Source: Myxocyprinus asiaticus | Taxonomy: Eukaryota > Chordata > Actinopteri > Cypriniformes > Catostomidae | Direction of reading: 5' to 3' | Length of the DNA: 64,000 bases | Assembly: GCF_019703515.2 (NCBI RefSeq) | Contig: NC_059346.1 | Coordinates: 52,317,501-52,381,500, forward strand | Shown: piece after piece, positions 36,071 to 63,630 of the stretch | How positions within the stretch are numbered: position 1 is the stretch's first letter | Layout: every line of letters begins with the position of its first letter | Program-made: the position numbers and the translations under genes | Notes under the pieces: generated by a model | The model's input: only the letters and a program-made list of their open reading frames with translations | Databases searched by the model: none | What the model was told of the DNA's origin: nothing

Positions 36071-36912
36071 GCCTCCTCCCTCTCTTCCTGCGACTCCTCC
36101 CCCGAGTCTCAAATCCCTGATCCTTCAGTGGCTCCGCCCACTCCACCTCTGGCTCCTCCTCCTGAAACTCAAATTCCAGCTCTTGCGGTTCTGCCCGCTC
36201 CACCTTCGGCTCCACCTCCTGAGACTCAACTCCCTAAACCAACTGTGGCTTCGCCCCTTGACCCTTCCCTGTGGCCGCCTTCAAGGTCTCCTGACCCTGC
36301 CCTGTGGCTGCCTCCCAGGCTTCCTGACCCTGTCTCTGCCCTGTGGCCACCTCCCAGGCCTCCTGTCCCTGTGGTCACCCCCCTGGCCTCCTGATCATCC
36401 GAAGGATCCTCCCTGGCCTCCTGATAGTCCGCCAACTCCTCCATGGTCTCTTGTCCATCTGTCAGACATCCCATGGTGCCCCAGCCTTCCGCCTGATATC
36501 CCTTCCTCGGTACCATCCTCTTAATTTGGGCGTCGGGAGCCACCCCTTTTGGGGTTTCTGTTACGAACTGTTCTGTGTTTTCCCCTGTCTTCTAGAGACT
36601 CTTATTTTGAATTCACTTTCTGCACTCCATTTCCCAAGAAGCCCAGTCGTCATCCTTACCTGTCCTCCATCATTGTGTTCAGCTGTTTTGTGTTTACCTT
36701 CATGTTTAGTTATTCCTTGTCTGCTCTCGTCTATAGTGGCATTGAGCTAAGTTGTTCTTTTGTTTATTGAGCCTTGTGCTATTTCTATTTGTACCTGGTC
36801 TTCTTCATCATTAAAAACTGCAACTGGGTTCACAAAGTTCTCTCTTTGTTCATGCTGACACATGCGTGCTTCACTTAGCGTGTCGAAATGTTTGAATCCA
36901 GACACCTAAGCT

Positions 36913-37018
36913 GTGTCTGAAATCGCCCACTCATTCACTATTTCCTATGTAGTGAATGGTAGTGAGTACACTATATCTCAGTAGTAAGTGAACGAAATAA
37001 GTGAGCGATTTCAGACGC
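36913..37018. mobile_element. Very short palindromic MITE (106 bp)
   Basis: GTGTCTGAAATCGCCCACTC at the left pairs with AAGTGAGCGATTTCAGACGC at the right, and the middle also pairs (TTCACTA against TAGTGAA-like words). It is almost all inverted repeat. Confidence 0.8.
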
Positions 37019-37120
37019 TGATGTAAATTCCATTCGTCAGAGAGGCCTTGGGAGCTGTCGCAGACATTTTGTCATGAACATTTCACCTATTTGGCTTCAT
37101 GTATTTATTATCTCTGTAAT

Positions 37121-37124
<4 letters not shown>

Positions 37125-37190
<66 letters not shown>
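37125..37190. repeat. (TA)n microsatellite
   Basis: About 32 TA units. Confidence 0.95.
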
Positions 37191-37894
37191 TTTTACAATA
37201 TGCAATTAAATATTTTACTGTGCATACCCCTGGCATTTTGTGTTTTATTTTTTGCATTATTAAAAAATTAATCATAATACAATGATCATCATACAATTAA
37301 TCTTTTCACAACTGTTCATTTGTTATGCTTATTACATTAATGATAAAGAGAAAATAATTCAACAACTTGTCATGTTGCTTCTTGTAAGTGTCCTCCACCC
37401 AAGTACGCAGGCAAACCTGACGCAAAAATGTACTCCGTCTTCTTGGTTTTGGTTTTGGTTCTGGTGAATCTTATTTTCCTGAGAAGTAAAAGGCGTGTTA
37501 CACAAAGAGCAACAACTTTGCAGCACGCGTTGTTAGCTCGTTGACGCCACCCATTGGTAAGAAGTTATTAAGACAAAATACATTCAGCTGTAAACTAAAT
37601 AACTGAAGAATAGATCCACTGAACTCCTGGGAAATATCTTACAGGATATTTAAAAACTTAGACTTCAGTTTTTAGTTTACAGTTGGATGTATTTTGTCTA
37701 CATAAGATAAACTAATAAACAATTATGATCAAAGTTGATGTTAATAATACACTGATGTCAGTGTATCATTTGTGTATCTTATGTTTATTTAAATAACTTT
37801 TTTTTTAAATGTCCAGAAGAATGGTTTACACATTTAACACTATTTTTTTCAACATTATTTTTATTATTTTCCTTACTGTTGGCTGAAACCACAA

Positions 37895-38890
37895 GTGCCT
37901 GTGCTCAGGTTGTACCTGGATGGGGCAAGTGACTTAAGGCAAGATTTTAGGCTTACCAGACAAACCCTCACCTACCTCATTACTACCCTCCGTGAGGATC
38001 GTGACCACGGATGGGGTCAAGATCTCGAAATTCTGGTCTTTACATTTTGGCTGGCAAGTGCAATTTCTTACCGGGTTGTTTGCAGAGCATTTGACATAAC
38101 CTGTTTGACAGTGCACATGATTGTTAACAGAGTCACAAAAAAGATCCTCCAGATCAAACACAGAGTAATCCGCTTCCCATCTCTGCAGGAGCTTGAGGAA
38201 ATCAAACCTGGCTGGCGGTCCTATCTTTGGTGCAGTTGCTGGTAGCATTGATGGCTGTCACATTAGAACCAAGCTACCATCTGCTGATTCTATGTGCTAC
38301 TTAAACAGAAAGTTGTTTTATTCCATCCAGCTACAAGCACTCTGTGAACACCAAGGAAAATACCTGGACATTTTTGTGGGTTATCCCAGATTTGTCCATG
38401 ACTCCAGAGTGCTCAAAAACAGCCCAATCTACACTAAGGCGCTGTACCCACCAGAGGGATACCACATTTTAGGAGACTGAGGTTACCCCTGCCTTAGCCA
38501 CCAAATCTCTCTTATTACACCATACAGAGAGACACTACAGAATGCAAGTCAGTGTCGTTTCAACTCTCACCATGCAAAAGCTCGGTCCATATTTGAGAGA
38601 TAATTTGGCAGTTTGAAAACATGATGGTGATCCATCTTCTTCAAGGCCCTTGAAGTTAAGCCAGTCTTTGCTCCAGAGGTCATAGCTTGTTGTGCTGTAC
38701 TGCACAGCATCTGCATCACAAGTGGTGACATTACGGAGCCAGAAGGCCAGCTGAACAAAGATGACCCCGATGACCAGCATATAACAGACCTGCAGAGTGG
38801 TGAACACACGAGAGACCACTTAGCTGCAGCCGTCTCTGCTCCAGATTTTGATGATCTTCCTCCAGCCCTACAACATCACGATTATTTATA
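37895..38890 (+). pseudogene. PIF/Harbinger (HARBI1-like) transposase, disrupted
   Basis: 37895-38245 carries the helix-turn-helix front ('LTRQTLTYLITTLRED', 'FTFWLASAISYRVVCRAFDI'). Another frame at 38193-38480 carries the DDE nuclease part ('GAVAGSIDGCHIR' with the first Asp, 'FVHDSRVLKNSPIY' with the second, 'YPPEGYHILGD'). After a stop at 38478 homology continues through 38890 with an Asp/Glu-rich tail. At least one frameshift and one stop make it inactive. A companion SANT-type gene lies convergently at 39060-39411, as expected for this superfamily. Confidence 0.85.
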
Positions 38891-39059
38891 AAATCTGTTT
38901 CTATGAATGACTATTTACTAATCTAACATATAGTTATTATATAGTTAAACTATGAAAAAGGATGTAGGGTGTTTGTTGGTATAAATTATCTTGTGAAAAA
39001 AAGAGCAAACATGAATCAAATCAACATTTTATTCTAAATAAAAACTTTACATTTTTTCC

Positions 39060-39411
39060 TAAATTTTTTCAAGAATTGAGAGAAGTCTCTCCTCCCTCAT
39101 CTCTTCTCTTTTCATTCTCTCCTCTGCCCTCTCAGCCTCTCTCTCTAAAAAATCTAGCACTGAGTCCCTTCTCTGTCTCTTTGCTGGCCCTGGATCTCCA
39201 TTGTCCTCCTGCTCTGGCTCCTGTTGTACTGAATCAGGGGAACTCACTGCAGCAACAATGGAGTTTACCTCTGATGAGGCAATTAGGATGGGAGGCTGGA
39301 TGGATGGTCTCCCACCTATTGCCTCATCCATGAGGTTGTACCACTTCCATGTTCCTGCAGTGGATTCCCCCGATTCAGTCCCAAATCCAGAGGGTGGCTT
39401 CCTTAGTTCCT
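39060..39411 (-). pseudogene. Harbinger SANT/Myb-like partner protein, last exon
   Basis: On the minus strand the block after AAATTTTAG (39412) reads 'GTWKWYNLMDEAIGGRPSI', then an acidic stretch, 'GPAKRQRRDSVLDFLE', and a Glu/Arg coiled-coil tail ending 'LLSILEKI'. This is the C-terminal region of the Myb/SANT-like protein that imports Harbinger transposase and helps it bind DNA. The N-terminal trihelix domain is not found upstream, so the gene is partial. Confidence 0.7.
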
Positions 39412-39505
39412 AAAATTTATTTAGAAGAGAATGATATATCTTACAGAGATACATGACATTTTCATATAAAAAGGCTCTGACAGCATAAAGTCATTCAATA
39501 TGGTT

Positions 39506-39712
39506 TTAAAGGAATAGTTCACCCAAAAATGATAATTTTCCCTTTATTTACTCACCCTTAAGTGGTCTCAAACTTATATGACTTACTTTCTTCCACGGAG
39601 CACAAATAAAATTTTTAGAGATATGATGTTTTTCTCCATACAACGCAAGGCATAAAGGCAGCAAAAAGGTGATGCGTAAGACTTTCTAATAGCTTGTTGA
39701 TTAGAACAGACA

Positions 39713-39797
<85 letters not shown>

Positions 39798-40341
39798 TAA
39801 TAATCAAATGTAACTGCTTTTTCACTACAAATCTTGACATAAGCAGTTTCCTAGCCCTAGATTTCAAGCTCAGGTCTCCGAGACTTCCTGGCACCATCTC
39901 ATAATTTGTCCTTGGCTGCATTATAATTTTTTCCTTATTGGGACTATAATCAAAGTTTGCATAAGTAGACATGTTGGGGGGGATTTGGCTATTGAAAATG
40001 TAACATTTTAATTTAATTATGCTGAAATAAACGAAATGACTCGAATAAAGATTCGTTCATTTTGCTGAACAAGACTCAAAGATTCAAGTCAGTAAAATGA
40101 TCCGATCTTCCCATCACTACACTGGAGTCATATATATTACCTTAATGGTGCCTTTATGTCCTTTTTGTAGCTAAAAGATTTGGTCACCATTCACCTGCAT
40201 TGTGTGAACAAACAGACATCATATTTCCATTCAAATATCTTTGCTTAAATTCTGTGGAAGTCATAGGAGTTTGAGATGACATAAGGGTGAGGAAATGATG
40301 AGAGAATTATTAAAGATGATCATTGCTGGGTGAACTATCCC
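39506..40341. mobile_element. Foldback MITE, TTAAAGGAATAGTTCACC family, second copy
   Basis: The left end TTAAAGGAATAGTTCACCCA and right end TGGGTGAACTATCC match inverted. The interior is enlarged by an A-run and (TA)n at 39713-39791 and by unrelated sequence. It is the same family as 15098-15765. Confidence 0.8.
39713..39791. repeat. A-run followed by (TA)n
   Basis: A homopolymer of about 17 A passes directly into about 30 TA units. Confidence 0.95.
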
Positions 40342-40404
40342 CCCCCCCCCTTTTATGGCTGCTTAAATTTGACCAACCATCTTATGGCACTGTTTTCAAC
40401 ACTC

Positions 40405-40620
40405 CCAAGGCTTCAGAGCTTCAGGCTGCAGGCCGGAGACCTCCAAATGTGGGCAGAATCTCCAAAAGAGGGTGGGGCTATAAAAAAAATAGGAGGGGGT
40501 GGGGATAGGGTAGGTACTCCAAAATGGGTTGGGGTTGCTCCAAAAGGGGGTTGCGCCAACTCCAAAAGAGTTTTTGGAGATCACGCCCCTTTTTGGAGCT
40601 ATGCCTGCAGCTATACCCTT
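40405..40620. repeat. Repeat-rich fragment with CTCCAAAA motifs
   Basis: CTCCAAAA followed by G-rich words recurs at irregular spacing, with GGCTGCAGGCCGGAG near the left and ATGCCTGCAGCTA near the right as weak inverted partners. Probably a transposon fragment. Confidence 0.4.
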
Positions 40621-41405
40621 CTCACTTCAAGAGGCTTCATTTGCCCATCCCTAGCGTTGTGTCATAAACAGTGTTTTTACATTGCTGTGTCAAGTTTAAC
40701 AGTTTGAAACATAGAAAAAAAATTTGGAATTCTGCTCCGTCTGGCTGTGTTTGAACGCAAGAACTTGTTCTCATCTTGTGCTGTCGCTTGTTACACACAA
40801 GTCTGAGTGTGGTTTTTTGTCTGAACAAATGCACATTGCCTATACAGCTGGTGTTTCGCTTACTGCCCCCTGCTGAAAACAGGTAGTGCTTCAAGCATGA
40901 ATTGCTCCAAAATTGCTCCAATTATGGTCCGGGGACATGATTAATCCTTAAATGCATGGGAATTTTCCAAAACACTCTTACATATTTAGGTGTTTAGAGA
41001 CCCGGCATGTATATCTATCACAAATGGATCTACAAAATGCCCAGATAGTGATAGATTCATTACTTTCACACTGAAATTTAATGAGACGTAACTGTCTCTC
41101 AAACACATATTGAGCTACACATAACACACAATCTACACACAAGCTACACATGAGATACACATAAGCTACATATAAGATACACATCAATATTATCTCAGGC
41201 ACTTATTGAGTCTAAATAGATGCACAACTTAGATAATTTCAGTAGTACACCCAAATAACATAGTCATATCATACTGTTCATGTGTTACACTTGCTATAGT
41301 TTACTTCCATGTTGTTTCTTCTTCAAACAGCAATGTCAAATGTAAATCAAGTCAATCACTGAAACAACAGCACCACCTTGAGTAAGAAAGAACATGTATA
41401 ATATG
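40621..41405. other. Noncoding, no gene seen
   Basis: Only imperfect short repeats of the type AGCTACACATAAG at 41110-41175. Confidence 0.4.
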
Positions 41406-41407
41406 TA

Positions 41408-43006
41408 CAGTGCATCCAGAAAGTATTCACAGTGCTTCAGTTTTTCCACATTTTGTTATGTTACAGCCTTATTCCAAAATGGATTAAATTCATTATTTTC
41501 CTCAAAATTCTACAAACAATACCCCATAATGACAACATGAAAGAAGTTTGTTTGAAATCTTTGCAAATTTATTAAAAATAAAAAACGAAAGAAATCACAT
41601 GTACATAAGTATTCACAGCCTTAGCCATGACACTCAAAATTGAGCTCAGATGCAACCTGTTTCCACTGATCATCCTTGAGATGTTTCTACAACTTGACTG
41701 GAGTCCACCTGTGGTAAATTCAGCTGATTGGTCATGATTTGGAAAGGCTCACACCTGTCTATATAAGGTCCCACAGTTAACAGTGCATGTCAGAGCACAA
41801 ACCAAGCCATGAAGTTCAAGGAATTGTCTGTAGACCTCCGAGACAGGATTGTATCGAGGCACAGATCTGGGGAAGGGTACAGAAAAATGTCTGCAGCATT
41901 GAAGGTCCCAATGAGCACAGTGGCCTCCATCATCCATAAATGGAAGAAGTTTGGAACCACCAGGACTCTTCCTAGAGCTGGTCACCTGGCCAAACTGAGT
42001 GATCGGGGGAGAAGGGCCTTAGTCAGGGAGGTGACCAAGAACCCGATGGTCACTCTGACAGAGCTCCAGCATTTCTCTGTGGAGAGAGGAGAACCTTCCA
42101 GAAGAACAACCATCTCTGCAGCACTCCACCAATCAGGCCTGTATGGTAGAGTGGCCAGACGGAAGCCACACCTTCCTAAATGGCACATGACAGCCCACCT
42201 GGAGTTTGCCAAAAGGCACCGGAAGGACTCTCAGGCCATGAGAAACAAAGATTGAACTCTTTGGCCTGAATGGCAAGCGTCATGTCTGGAGGAAACCAGG
42301 CACCGCTCATCAGTGAAGCATGGTGGTGGCAGCATCATGCTGTGGGGATGTTTTTCAATGGCAGGAACTGGGAGACTAGTCAGGATCGAGGGAAAGATGA
42401 ATGCAACAATGTACAGAGACATCCTTGATGAAAACCTGCTCCAGAGCACTCTGGACCTCAGACTGGGGTGAAGGTTCATCTTCCAACAGGACAACGACCC
42501 TAAGCACACAGCCAAGATAACAAAGGAGTGGCTACGGGACAACTCTGTGAATGTCCTTGAGTGGCCCAGCCAGAGCCCAGACTTGAACCCGATTGAACAT
42601 CTCTGGAGAGATCTGAAAATGGCTGTGCACCGACGCTCCCCATCCAACCTGATGGAGCTTGAGAGGTCCTGCAAAGAAGAATGGGAGAAACTGCCCAAAA
42701 ATAGGTGTGCCAAGCTTGTAGCATCATACTCAAAAAGACTTGAGGCTGTAATTAGTGCCAAAGGTGCTTTAACAAAGTACTGAACAAAGGCTGTGAATAC
42801 TTATGTACATGTGATTTTTTTTTCTTCGTTTTTTATTTTTAATACATTTGCAAAGATTTCAAACAAACTTCTTTCACGTTGTCATTATGGAGTATTGTTT
42901 GTAGAATTTTGAGGAAAATAATGAATTTAATCAATTTTGGAATAAGGCTGTAACATAACAAAATGTGGAAAAAGTGAAGCGCTGTGAATACTTTCCGGAT
43001 GCGCTG
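41408..43006 (+). mobile_element. Tc1-type transposon with intact ends
   Basis: Flanked by TA at 41406-41407 and 43007-43008. The ends CAGTGCATCCAGAAAGTATT and AATACTTTCCGGATGCGCTG are inverted copies, and the pairing continues for some 200 bp (TTATGTTACAGCCTTATTCC against GGAATAAGGCTGTAACATAA). Length is 1599 bp. It contains one broken transposase gene. Confidence 0.95.
41809..42783 (+). pseudogene. Tc1 transposase, frameshifted
   Basis: The 148-codon first part starts 'MKFKELSVDLRDRIVSRH' and includes the paired-like DNA-binding helices ('GEGYRKMSAALKVPMSTV') up to 'LEFAKRHRKDSQAMR'. A frameshift near 42245, just before the first catalytic Asp region, ends this frame. Downstream, other frames retain '[18 protein letters not shown]' (second Asp) and '[15 protein letters not shown]' (Glu), completing the DDE layout, to TGA at 42783. 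A further in-frame stop lies near 42470. Inactive. Confidence 0.9.
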
Positions 43007-43775
43007 TATGTGTACGTGCATATGGTATACAGATAATTCACCATTGTCGCACAGAAAATCAACGTGATATAGTATTTATTTGTATGAATACAGTAATTTC
43101 TCTTTTAATAAACAAAGAAATAGATATCCTGTGATAGTAAATTTAAATAGATATGAAATAATCCTAAAAATATAATTTATGCAAGTGAAAAAAAACAACA
43201 ACAAAAAAACAGACACTATTGTATACCTAGGGTCTCTAATGACTCCATAAACTTTTGGTACTAAAACCATTATATATATATATCACTATTTATAAAAGAT
43301 AGATTGAGGAATACTAAAGAGGTCCAGGGTCTCTAATAACCCGAGGTATGCGTTTAAGGTTTAATTGTGTTAATTGTTTTTTAACACTTTATTTCTATAT
43401 AATTAATTGCACTGAATTAACGGACAGTCCTATTCCTTTTATTGTTTGTACTTCTAATGTTGACTACATGAAGTATGCCACTCCCTACTTCCTCTCTCAA
43501 ACATATCATGTCACTCATCAGCATGCCTAATTTGCCCATGTTTCATATTAGCTCACAGTTAATGCTTTATGACGTATCAGTTATTTTATTTGATAGACAT
43601 TGTGTTTTGCCCTTAAAGGGGGAGGGTTCTGACTACTGTTTGACATTATGCCTACACGAGGCAGAAAATAATTAAATAAACAAGTAAATTCTACACAACA
43701 GTACATTTCAAAAGTTAAGATGTTTTTGAACACATTGTAAGACGACAAACAACATTTTAAGACAGACAGACAGAT

Positions 43776-43848
43776 ACATGCATGCATGCATCCATACATA
43801 CATGCATGCATGCATCCATACATACATGCATGCATGCATGCATCCAGT
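43776..43848. repeat. (CATG)/(CATA) microsatellite
   Basis: CATGCATGCATCCATACATA-type units repeated; open frames in it are repeat artefacts. Confidence 0.95.
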
Positions 43849-43899
43849 AGAAATGCTGCCTGATTTCCTGCAGCAGCCAATGACAGCACGCTTTACAGC

Positions 43900-44250
43900 G
43901 GCACCCACACAGAGAGCGGAAGTTGTCATTGGTGCTCGTCAGTCGCAAATATTACAATGATTGGGAATTCTGTCACCTTTATGTGTTAAATGTATGACAT
44001 ACTTAATTAACCATGGATACCTTAACGATAAGGCGTGTTGCGGTTCAGTGTAGCTGTGGAAATCTTCCCATCACTCTGAATATGGGTCTGTAGGGTGGCC
44101 GGAAATGACTTTGACTGGCTTAGAGAAATCACATCTGACCTGTGAATCAGGAGGATGAATCCGCGAGCGTCGGTGATATAACTGCACACTTTCACCGCCG
44201 GAGACATTGATGTGAGGGGACTGACAGCTATACACGAGAACAACAGAGGT
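43900..44250 (+). promoter_or_regulatory. Probable promoter and 5' UTR exon of the PRR14-like gene
   Basis: A GC/CpG-richer patch in AT-rich surroundings. It holds an ETS-type site (GAGCGGAAGTTG, 43914), an inverted CCAAT box (CATTGG, 43927), no TATA box, and ends in ACAACAGAG|GTACTG, a usable splice donor at 44248. It is the nearest promoter-like region upstream of the first coding exon at 46797. Its link to that gene is inference. Confidence 0.4.
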
Positions 44251-44794
44251 ACTGCTTTCATAAATGTTTCTGAATTGCTTTTGATTTATTTATATTCGTT
44301 ACGGGGGCCTAACATACACATGGGAAGCCTGATTAGAGCCATCATTATGGCGAACACGAATTAAACTGAAACAATTAAGAATATGTCTGAAGAATTATGA
44401 GAAATATGAAACTACGAAGCATGGTGTAGTAATATATTATTATTTGCTTAGTGTAAGGATATCTGCGGGTGTGCTTGAATGAATCCTGTTCAGTTTATGA
44501 AGTGACAGTAATTTGTCTAGACAGTTTTCTGATGAATGCATTATACTTGAAAGGTTCAAATGTGAATCATGCTGTTATTCGATTGTTTGTCAGAAAGAGC
44601 GTCACGTGTATTGTGCATTACTACATTAAATCAGTTGTCTGGAGGTTCCTCTTAATTCATTGACCTCTGAATGTAACCGAAAATATGTTGGTAAAAGGGT
44701 CAGTAAACTCTATAAAAATAAGGTACCATGGTATTACCATTAAGTATTTTTTTTTATACGGTACCATGATAGTCTATTGTAGTATCCTACGCTG

Positions 44795-45537
44795 AAAACC
44801 CTAATATGTTGACTTTACTAAATTTATTGAGTAAACTCATTTCATCAATTAAATTGTGTTATGGCGTCTCCAAACTTAAAATTGTAAGGACACTTAACTT
44901 GTAGTTCATATAGAATAAACTTAACTGTTTAAGTCAAGGTAAGTAACTAGATGCAAGTAGACTTAACTCAAATTTGCTAATTAAATGTTGTTGTTTCTAC
45001 TTTAATAATAATTAATAATTTGTTTCGACTCAAATTTAGGTCATGCAATAAAACAGCTGAAATAATAAAGATTATAACTAATTCTAGATCAATCGATCAT
45101 TAAACGTATTTCTCCATTGAAATGCATAGACACCTGTACTTCAGTTGCACATGTACAAGGAGAACCGAAATAGTGTTAACAGGGTCCAACTTGACCAAAA
45201 GGGACACAATCACCCTAATTGTGACAAAACATTAAACAACTATAATACTACAAAAAAGCTAAAACCTTTTTGAATAACAGCTATTTAAATACCCCCACAT
45301 GTTCCCTTTGACCAAGGAAACATAACTAAATAATTCAAGCGCAAGGCATTGTGGGTATTCCCCTTTCGTACTCAATAGTTATTAACACTTAAATTCATAA
45401 GTCTATGGATTTGTAAGAAAAATAAGTTCAAGGAACAAAGATAATTGATTTATGAGCCCAAAACTTGACATTTCAAGTAATGCTTAATTAAGACAACTTG
45501 GTTTTTCCAGTAATGACAACACCAAGGCTTACGGTGT
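44795..45537. mobile_element. MITE, CACTGTAAACCCTAATAAGT family
   Basis: Starts ACGCTGAAAACCCTAATATG and ends ACCAAGGCTTACGGTGT, imperfect inverted partners. The left end matches the inverted right edge of the element beside c11orf52. The interior is AT-rich, with short words such as AACTTAA on both arms. Confidence 0.5.
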
Positions 45538-45644
45538 ACCTTGGAGCACCATTTTAATACCATGGTATATGAATATAGTAGTTATTCATACCATGGTATA
45601 AATCTGAGTATCATGGTATTAGCATCTGATACCTTGTAGTATAT

Positions 45645-46639
45645 TGGCACTTTTCCACTGCACGTTACGGTTCGACTCGACTCTGCTCGCATTACTTTTC
45701 TGAGCTTGCTTTTCCACTGCAGTTTAGTGACGCCTCAACGTGGGTGGGATTATAGGCTAATCGTCATTGTTGTGCCGCCTCTACTGCCGTGACATCATCT
45801 TAAACACGACACAAACATTACTGACCATAAACAGTAACACAACCGCTAGCTGTTAGCTACTAGCTCATTGTGCTGCATAAAGCATTTGTTGCATGGTGAT
45901 TTTACACAAGTGTAACAGTAAAATTGGCCTGGTTGTTTTAGAAGCAAGCTTTCCAGTAGCTGTTCGACTAAATAAAGTGAAGCTTTCAAGCAGAATATAG
46001 AGATAATGTAACAAAACGTACCATCCTCCATCATGGACTCCAACAATGCCGAGTCCAGGGCACTCTCCCTCCCATTGCTCGCCGGTCTATTGCCATAGAT
46101 AGCGTCCATTTGGTCGAACCACTTCCACTTTCTTCTGTTTGAACCACTCCGGCTGTTGTGGTCCTTGATGGTTCTGTAGTCACTTTTAACTTTTCCCTAC
46201 ACTGTTGGTAGGTCCGGTGGTAGCCGTGTGCGGCCAAGAGCTGAGTCACTTCCTGAAAGACTTTTTCGTTTAGTTCGTTGCTAACGAGAGGAATGTCTGC
46301 ACCTCGTTTATTGACCATGGCGTGGTTTTGCGCACAGCCATTTCTTTTTACAATTCGAAAGTTGCGTGAACAAATGATATTGCTGTCACTGTTGCTAACT
46401 TGAAAACTAGCGGGTTGATGTCCCGCATCGCAAATCCAGTGATGCTGGTAGTGACGATTCTCTCTGACCAATCAGTGATCTGCAGGGTTTTGACGTCACA
46501 TTTAGTATTGGCTCGGCTCGCTTGGAACCTTGACTGAGGTGGTACTAAAAAAATGATCAGGTACCAGGTACTATCCACAGTGGAAAACCCTCAAAAAGTC
46601 AAGTCGAGTTGAGCTGTACCGTGCAGTGGAAAAGCCCCA
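45645..46639 (-). mobile_element. Small PIF/Harbinger element carrying a SANT exon
   Basis: The ends GCACTTTTCCACTGCACGTT and CCGTGCAGTGGAAAAGCCCC are inverted copies, continuing into TCGACTCGAC against GTCAAGTCGAG. Only a SANT-like exon lies inside; no transposase. About 1 kb. The target duplication could not be fixed. Confidence 0.75.
46006..46340 (-). pseudogene. Myb/SANT-like exon of the Harbinger element, broken
   Basis: Minus-strand reading from 46337 starts 'MAVRKTTPW' and continues in other frames with 'LNEKVFQEVTQLLAAHGYH' and 'TYQQCREKLK', a trihelix/SANT-like fold. It then reads 'KWKWFDQMDAIYGNRPASNG', near 46130-46070, and ends 'LLESMMEDG', followed by a GT donor. Frame changes after 'TFLSLV' and after 'REKLK' show small deletions. 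Confidence 0.7.
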
Positions 46640-46804
46640 TATGTCAAAAGAAAGACTCTGTGATCTAGGAACAGACACTATTAATACTACTTCATTTTTA
46701 TATAACATTGTAATTAGGAGTTGTGGTAAAATGCTGAATTTTACCTAATTTAATTAATGTTCACTTTTATCTATCTCATTTCTCCTGTCCCATCAGTCCC
46801 TTAA

Positions 46805-63630
<16,826 letters not shown>

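Larger units (their letters stand above)
35273..36394 (+). pseudogene. gag-like ORF with internal minisatellites
   Basis: The 373-codon frame starts 'MNPAVCLLQLNTENSSIEK' and continues 'VVDFCELANEV' and 'IFRMGLNEPVKSLL', like the capsid region of fish Ty3/gypsy gag proteins. From about 35505 to 35915 it dissolves into some ten copies of a 39-bp repeat, then about four copies of a 36-bp Ser-rich repeat (35926-36070), then a Pro-rich tail. One 39-bp copy lacks a base, which switches the reading frame, but the repeat has no stops in these frames so the ORF stays open. There is no CCHC knuckle. It is likely a decayed gag, although an expressed derivative cannot be excluded. Confidence 0.7.
35089..36862 (+). 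mobile_element. LTR retrotransposon, gag-only, 5' LTR truncated
   Basis: 35089-35255 and the end of 36559-36862 are direct repeats (ACCTTCATGTTTAGTTATTC through GTTCATGC[CT]GACA). The 3' copy is a full 304-bp LTR from TGTTACGAACTG to GCTGACA. The 5' copy has lost its first 130-140 bp. Between them is only a gag-like ORF with minisatellites; no protease, RT or integrase is present. Confidence 0.8.

Noticed and set aside
36343..36750. Several long open frames on both strands around the gag-like ORF
   Set aside because: They are shadow frames of stop-poor, Pro/Ser-rich repeats or run into the LTR.
37074..37285. Ile/Tyr-repeat open frames (also at 6629-6889, 11745-11984 and 39583-39972)
   Set aside because: Artefacts of (TA)n microsatellites.
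43581..43960. Met-His-Ala-Cys repeat frames on both strands
   Set aside because: Created by the CATG/CATA microsatellite at 43776-43848.
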